Source: Xiphias gladius (taxonomy: Eukaryota > Chordata > Actinopteri > Istiophoriformes > Xiphiidae). Taken from it: a stretch of 64,000 nt of DNA. The notes beneath the pieces were generated by a model, which saw nothing but the letters and a program-made list of their open reading frames with translations, was not told the origin of the DNA and did not search any database. The translations under genes were made by a program, and so were the position numbers. Location: the NCBI RefSeq assembly GCF_016859285.1, contig NC_053401.1:4709469-4773468 (forward strand), read 5' to 3'. Positions 51,475 to 64,000 of this stretch are shown piece after piece (the first letter of the stretch is position 1; each line of letters begins with the position of its first letter).

Positions 51475-51555
51475 CCTGTCCACTGCCCTGGCGGCGGCAC
51501 ACAGAACCCCCGGTTCCGGAGACCCCCTGTGAAACCTCCAGCCGAGACCACATCG

Positions 51556-57777
<6,222 letters not shown>

Positions 57778-57989
57778 GACCCGAAACAGACGTTCTATAG
57801 AGATAAGACAGACAGAAACTTGGCGAGCAAAACAATGGTCATTTGGCCTGTGTCAAGATTGTATTTGAGATCAGATCTATTATGAAAAAAAAAACCCCCA
57901 TCACAATCGTAGTCAGGTTTGTTAGATTCCGCAGGGCCATTTATTTGTGTGTATAATGTATTATGTAATGTGAAGATTATGTAAAAAGA

Positions 57990-57995
57990 AATAAA
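57990..57995 (+). terminator. th2: th2 polyadenylation signal
   Basis: AATAAA about 210 nt past the th2 stop, followed by a T-rich stretch. Confidence 0.7.
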
Positions 57996-57999
57996 CGTT

Positions 58000-59289
58000 T
58001 ATTTTCATGAATTAGTCTCTTCAAAAGTTAACTGTTTTACAGTTCAGAGACAGAAAAGATTTAAAAAAAAAGGCGCTGAAGACAGAAGTGTTGTCCAGTG
58101 TTTGCCTGCAGGAGGAATAGGAAAGAGAGAGTGAACCACTACAATACAGGACTTGTAGGCCATTTTCTTGCTTTTAATTCCAAACCAACTATTTCCATTT
58201 GGAAAATTCTTGGAAGCCATTTATCTTCATGTGTTATTAAGCAAAGGGAAGGAGCTAATTATGAATGATTTAAGTATCATGTTCCCTCTGCTGGTCAAGG
58301 CCAGAGCCAGCACTGAGGCCCAGCACATCAGTAGGGCCAGGTCACCGGGACCTCACAGTCGACCACAGTACGGTCTGCAGGGCTGCAGTGCTGACAGATG
58401 CTCTTCTCTCTTTATTTCTCTTCCTCCACGTGACTGAAGAATTTAGCCTTCAGGGTTTTTGACGGACGTCCAGCGTTTTGATCTCCACACAGGCGACAAT
58501 GCATATCAGAGCCACACATGTCAAAGCTTTTCCTTGAAAAGACAAATCATCTCCATCTGCAGGACTCATAATGCATCAACAACATCAGCACGGTGGCTGG
58601 CAAGCCCTCCCATCGGCCACCTTGTGTTGGGAAGCTTTCCCTTCCTATAATTCCACTGTACAGTAAATCAAGCCCTGCTCCGGCCTCCCTGGGAAAGCCT
58701 GTGTTTGCGGAGTACAAAAAATTGTGTTTGAAGAGAGAGAGAGAGGGATAAAGAAAGTGGAGGAAAAGCGTGATCTACTGCTTGACAAGTGGGTCGGGAC
58801 ACACATACATACACACTCTCCCTCCGACCAAAAATCAAACACTTTATAAGGCCTTGTATCTTGTTCTACAACCAGCACTCTCAAATCCACAAATCCCCAA
58901 GAAACCACCGCCAGGATCCGAATATGCTGAGCGCCAAACAAAAGCGGGTTGCCATGGCAACAGGGCGACCAGTGAGGGATCCAGCTAGATTCTTGTGCCT
59001 CGCGTACTCGCCGCAAATCCCAAACTCTGTATCATCCTGACTCCAACTGTAAGTGTTTCCTTCATTGATGTCAGGGCCATCCCATCCCTACGCTGGCTTG
59101 CTTGCCTCCTTCTGGCTGGAAACAGGGTCATGAGGTTCACTTTGCCCTCAGGCCCAAGAACTCAGAAAGAGAAAGATACTTTTTGAGGTGTGAGTATATC
59201 TGAAGATTTAAGGCCAGTTAAAGAGCTAATTGTTTCTTGAATAGTAAACAAATCATTTAGTAATGCTTTATATAAGAGTTATAAGTTAT
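58000..59289. other. No gene recognised downstream of th2
   Basis: Unique-looking sequence with short open frames on both strands, none with splice support. Confidence 0.55.
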
Positions 59290-59460
59290 TAAGGGATTAG
59301 TTCACCATTTCGGGTAACAGGTGAGAGGAGGCATTCCGATCTCATGTCTGTACATTAAAGTAAAGAGCTGGAGTCAGGAGCAGAAAGCTGCCTAGCTTTG
59401 TCCAAAGTGGAAAAATAAGCCTACCAACACCTGTGAAACTGACCCAATCTGGTTTAACTT
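59290..59460 (-). repeat. Teleost repeat, inverted arm left of the LINE tail
   Basis: Contains GATCTCATGTCTGTACATTA, AGAGCTGGAGTCAGGAGC and GCTTTGTCCAAAGTGG, the reverse complement of the copy at 60126-60284. The pair brackets the LINE remnant. Confidence 0.6.
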
Positions 59461-59576
59461 CTACAAAAAGAGAAATGTAGAGATGACAATTTGTAGTTTT
59501 TGTGGCGAAACTTTTCTTGACAAACGACAGCTGACAAAATTTTTGTTATGTTAAACAAATGCGATACAAGGTGGCC

Positions 59577-60115
59577 ATCAAACCAAAATGCACATCAAAG
59601 CAAGAGCGGGGAAAGGCCGGGATGTGCTCTCCCAACTCTGGAACATCTGGAAATCCAAGCAATGCAGCCAAAACCAAAGGTGCATCTATGAAAGAATAAC
59701 GTCCAGTCCATCCTATTGTTTAGTTCTGAACGCTGGTGCGAAACCAAGGCGATATGAAAAGGATTGTCTGAGAAAGCCCTGAGGCATCTTCTGGCCTACC
59801 AAGATCATAACCTTGGAGTTACACTGAAAAACCAAAAGCAAGAAAATCGTCACTGAGGTAAGGCAAAGTTGACTGCCGGCTGGGCAACGTGCTCCGACTG
59901 GACACAGATTTCATCCCAGAAGTTGTGCTGAGATGGACTCCTCCAGGCAAATAAAACCTGGAAGACAAGATTGACCTGGCGCAGAACTGGTACTGATCAG
60001 GTAGCCAAGATGAACTTAACTGGGGGTGAGGCTCAACATTTTGACAAGGATAAGGAATGATGGAGGGAGCTTACTGTAGCTTTATCTCCCACTAGGGAAA
60101 AAGGAGTAAGCAAGT
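59577..60115 (+). mobile_element. LINE (non-LTR retrotransposon) 3' tail, decayed
   Basis: Translated pieces match the C-terminal region of LINE polyproteins: LSQLWNIWKSKQ near 59620, then YEKDCLRKP, LGNVLRLDTDFIPEVVLRW and TPPGK near 59885-59950, then LSPTREKG near 60085. Stops and frameshifts interrupt it. Clade not assigned. Confidence 0.65.
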
Positions 60116-60125
60116 AAGTAGGAGG

Positions 60126-61380
60126 TGTTGGTATGTGAGTTTTATTTCGCTTTGGACAAAGCCAGGCTAGCCGTTTCACCCCCTGCTTTCACTTTTTATG
60201 GTAAGCTAGGCTAAACACGTCTTTACTCCAGCTCTGCACTTAATGTAGTCATGAGATTGATATAAATCTTCTCAATTTTTAAAAGTCTTGGAAGACTAGA
60301 TTAGAACAATTTCCTTTAATAAGAAAAAGTTTTGGTTTGCCAGGTTATATAAAAAAATTTTTATTAAAAAAAAAAAAAACCCCTTTGGATGGTGGCTCCT
60401 CCTCCAGAAAGACACTTTGTTCTTTAGCAAGCTCTTTAGTTTAACTCCACTGCGGATATTAAACCGGCAAGGTTAAACAAGATACAAGGTGCTAATTAGT
60501 CAGCTTTGGAGGTGTTGGTGTGTTTTTTCACATTGTATAGAGCCAAGGCAATTGTTTGTACTCCTCTAATAAAACCAACTTTTTGTTTATGCTCCTCCAG
60601 CCTGACACGTTTTAGCTAGCTTTTTATAGTTCATTAACTCCACTTCAGTTATAAATGTTAACAGGTCATTAATGTATAATCATTGGTTTGTCTTTTTTTT
60701 TTAATGTGCAGATTAAACAAATCAGATAATGCCGTGTTAAATATTCAGCTTTAGAATTGTTTGTAGATGTTGGATTATTGTTGGTTGTTTGTTGTTGGGG
60801 TTTTTTTTTTGGACAGAGCCAGCCTAGTCAGGCTTTGCCAGATCGAGAAAAGTCCCTTTGGTTGGCGTTTAAGCTCCTCCAGCAGGATGCTTTACTTTTC
60901 AGTTTCAAAGTGTTTGCAGGTATATTTTTCACTTTGGACAGAGCCAGGCTTGTCGTTATCGTGAACTAGGCTGAACACATCCTGACACCAGCTCCACATT
61001 TGGTGCATAGACAAGAGCTCAATCATCATCTTTCATTACGTTTTGGAAAAGCAAGCAAATAAGTGTATTTAATATAATGTTGAACTATTCCTAACATTTG
61101 GTGTTATTTACTGATTATGCTCCCCTGTTTATACTCCTTATACACTTAAACTAAAGAGCTAGCAAAAAAGACTATCGGGTTCACTGCAGTTATAGATGTT
61201 GGTAAGTTAATATTTTCTCATGTGTCTCCTTTTTGTTTATGTATGGGTTAAACAAACAAGACACAAGGGGTTAATTGCTATAATGGTAGGTTAGGTTGTG
61301 GTAATTTTTCATATTGGACAGAGCAGGCTAGTCCTTCCGTTAGGTTTGGCTTGGCTTAACACAATCCCTATGTCAGGTGT
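60126..61380 (+). repeat. Degraded direct copies of a teleost repeat
   Basis: The motif GGACAGAGCCAGGCTAG or close variants recurs at about 60154, 60811, 60935 and 61316, each followed in part by GGCTTAACAC- or GGCTGAACAC-like sequence. The first copy is the inverted partner of 59290-59460. Confidence 0.55.
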
Positions 61381-64000
61381 TTATTGCCCTCCAGTGTTAC
61401 ACTTGCTTTGTCTTTAGTTCATCGGGAAGACCACATTAATGGACCGTCGTTAATAAATCCTCACCGGTTTCTTCATTAATAAATGAACAAAAGGGCAGAA
61501 ATTTGTAAGTCATCTGCAAAAATAAATGTTAATAAATGAACAATATAGGGTTCCTACAACACTCAGTAAAATCTGTAGTTGTAAACATGAATAAGTTGTT
61601 ACATGGATCTTAGCCCAGGCGCTCTGCAGCCCTTTTACAGGAGGCAAGTGGTCAGTCAGTCAGTTGGAGGGGTACAAAGATCAAACCTGGCAAACCAGAA
61701 GTTGTTTATTAATAGTTTACAACTGATCCATATTGCTTTAGTAAATAATTTCTTGACTACAAATAAAACGGTTACTTGCAATCTATCCTTCAACTGCCAC
61801 GAAGTGTTTGACGACTGCATCTACTGTTTGGATGATCAACGAACTCCACCCAAAAGTAGTGATGGAGCACTTTTCGACTCTCTTCCACTCATCAAGATCA
61901 ACATAATCGCTTCATTCTGGGAAAGCATTGCAAACAAACCAGCCGTGAGATTAAATCAAACACCAGCCTCAAAGAGCTCTAATCTCTTTCTTTGTTTCCC
62001 CTCATATCATGCTCCTCATTATTTTTATTTGCTCGCTTTTTGTTGAGCCTGGGCTTATAGTTGGCAGGGCTGCAGAAGAATTATCTGAGGGGGAGATTAG
62101 GAGAAAGTTGATGAGGATTTTAAGGCGGTCTGATCTCTCTTTCATCCATTTCACAGTTTGTTATTAGTCCACACACCACCACAAGATATCAAACTGTTTG
62201 TGAAGCACAATAGCTTCATTCAGGATACATCAAAGGTAAGGTGGAGGCCTAGGGCAGTGACATGTGAGGACGTGCTTCCAGGAAAGAGGTGAGTTTTTAA
62301 GATGTCCAAGATGGATCATACGTTGTAGAAGACAAAATGGATTTAAATCTTCATGCAACTCTGCTCATTGGCCATCAGATGGTGGCCTTGAGTCACTGGG
62401 ATTTGTAAAGCCAACGAGATTCGTGACGCATGTTTCAGAGGAAACTGGCTCAGTTAGCGATTCCAGTGCCCTCTATGGCTGCTTTAACACTCTTTGGAGA
62501 ACATTCAGTGTGCACAGTTGAAAATGGCAGCCTCTTGCTCTGACATTGACATCTCCCGTGTTACATGCAGCTGCTCCAGCACCACTTGTACCTAAAGCAC
62601 AGCAAATGTAGAGTGGAGACCACATTAGACTTGTTCAAACAAAGGAGTGGACCAGGAGAGCAGTAGCATGTTATGCTTTGTGGATGGCGGTTAATACGCC
62701 CTGTCCAAGAAATATACAAGGTTGACAAACTGGTTTGAAAGAGTGGAGGTCTCTACGGCCTGTACTCACTCCGTTCCGTCATGCAGAAACATCGTTGCAC
62801 AATACAACCTAGTGTTTCAGCTGACATATACATTAATAAAGTACAATAAACGTCTCTGTTAGACGCTAAAGTATGAATGCACATTTATCCAATGCTACAC
62901 CCTTGAAGATTAAGTACATCTGTGGAAACAAGTGATCAGCAGTCACCTCGAATGATTCATGATCAAGTTAATTAAATGAGTGCCCTCTGCAGCTTAGCCG
63001 GCGAAATGACTGAAAGTGGAGATGGTGGTTTCTCACACATGGCATTCCTGTGACAGTACAATGAGTCCTTGTTTTACCAGAGGGCATTACAAGTTTCTGC
63101 CAAGTAATCCCTTGACCTCCATGTTTGGTCTGCGAAGCACTGATAATTATTCACCAAGGTAATGCAAATCTCGTCCTCTCCCTGCATCCTCACCAACCAC
63201 TCAGTTCGCATGGCATGGAGCTGAAGATGACCTGAAATGGCCTGAGACTCCCATGCTTCCCAAAGCTTTTCATATGATTACACTTCTTACAACCCAGCCC
63301 CCCCCCCACACACACACAGGGTTTGCCCAACAGCTGGAGCACGGCCAGACCTCCAAGCTTTTCCTCATCCTAACCTTTCTGTGGATTTTCTGTGTTCCAG
63401 CGCAGGTGGAACAGCCCTTACAAAGATATATTCTTGAAGTGATTGAGACGTCTGTCATGGATAGTGGTAAAACTGAGAAACAGTCGGAGAGAGAACACCT
63501 GTAGTATGATCATGTTGACTGGTGAAGTGGAGATTTGGCAACGAAGCCTTGACGCATTCCTTTGAACTACAGCTCTCTTGGCAGGACATAACAGACAACT
63601 GATGTAACTCACTCTTCACAGAAAAGAAAAACGAGCCCTTCGCAGAGACAAGCCCAGCCCGCTGTAGCTGACCTGAAGGGGTAGTGAGAAATAAAAAACA
63701 AAGCTCAAGCATGCAGCCAATTTCCATCAAATTCCATACAAACTCGACAGATACTCAGAAAAATATTTTATTGAGCATTTACTAGAATAGAAACAGAGGA
63801 CCTAGTTATCCAAAATGGAAAGTCTCTGTACAGATGTCTACATCTCAGTCATCCAAAAGCAAAGTTTCCTGTCGCCACCAATCACACAGAGCGGAAGTGT
63901 CCGGTGCCAGCTGAGACCTGATCCTACTGTTGCTGATCCGATAATCACTGGCTGCAACGACATCAGTATGTGACATGAGACTGGAGCTGTAAAGAACATT
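61381..64000. other. No gene recognised to the right edge
   Basis: Contains a 147-codon open frame at 61603-62046 without homology and scattered short frames. No igf1 exon recognised. Confidence 0.55.

Noticed and set aside
51457..51555. Upstream in-frame ATG extending th2 by 33 residues
   Set aside because: A TATA-like box sits just after it, and the extension resembles no TH N terminus.
61603..62046. 147-codon + frame near the right edge
   Set aside because: Composition is not protein-like, there is no family similarity, and no signals frame it.

Overview
This is vertebrate nuclear DNA, almost certainly from a ray-finned (teleost) fish. Genes are split into many exons with GT-AG introns, several only about 100 bp long. 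There are many long CA/TG microsatellites, and the interspersed repeats (Tc1/mariner, small inverted-repeat elements, a LINE tail) resemble families I know from teleosts. The window also keeps a th2 gene directly beside pah, an arrangement retained in fishes and absent from placental mammals. I cannot name the species.

The core of the window is a tandem pair of aromatic amino acid hydroxylase genes on the + strand. pah (phenylalanine hydroxylase) has 13 coding exons between 33295 and 49487 and encodes 460 residues. Eleven exons, 3 to 13, fit the expected PAH exon pattern. th2 (tyrosine hydroxylase 2) follows about 1.4 kb after the pah polyadenylation signal, with 12 coding exons between 51556 and 57777 encoding 469 residues. 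Both keep the two-His/one-Glu iron site and the pterin-hydroxylase signature. pah makes tyrosine from phenylalanine. th2 is built like the enzyme that turns tyrosine into DOPA, so the two genes could encode consecutive steps.

The left end (about 2.5-8.6 kb) holds a set of minus-strand exons from an unrecognised Ser/Pro-rich protein; at least three exons are well supported. On the + strand there is an orphan terminal-type exon at 10316-10485 and a weaker candidate exon at 269-371. From about 10.5 to 33 kb I see no convincing gene. That stretch holds microsatellites, an A/T-rich desert (6.7-7.56 kb is a similar one), two TTAA-ended inverted-repeat elements and a rearranged Tc1-like transposase remnant next to the pah promoter region. 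From 58 kb to the end there is no recognised gene. A LINE tail lies there between inverted copies of a fish repeat, followed by degraded direct copies of the same motif. By comparison with the paralogous TH-INS-IGF2 region and the known IGF1-PAH linkage, igf1 would be expected beyond the right edge (inference).
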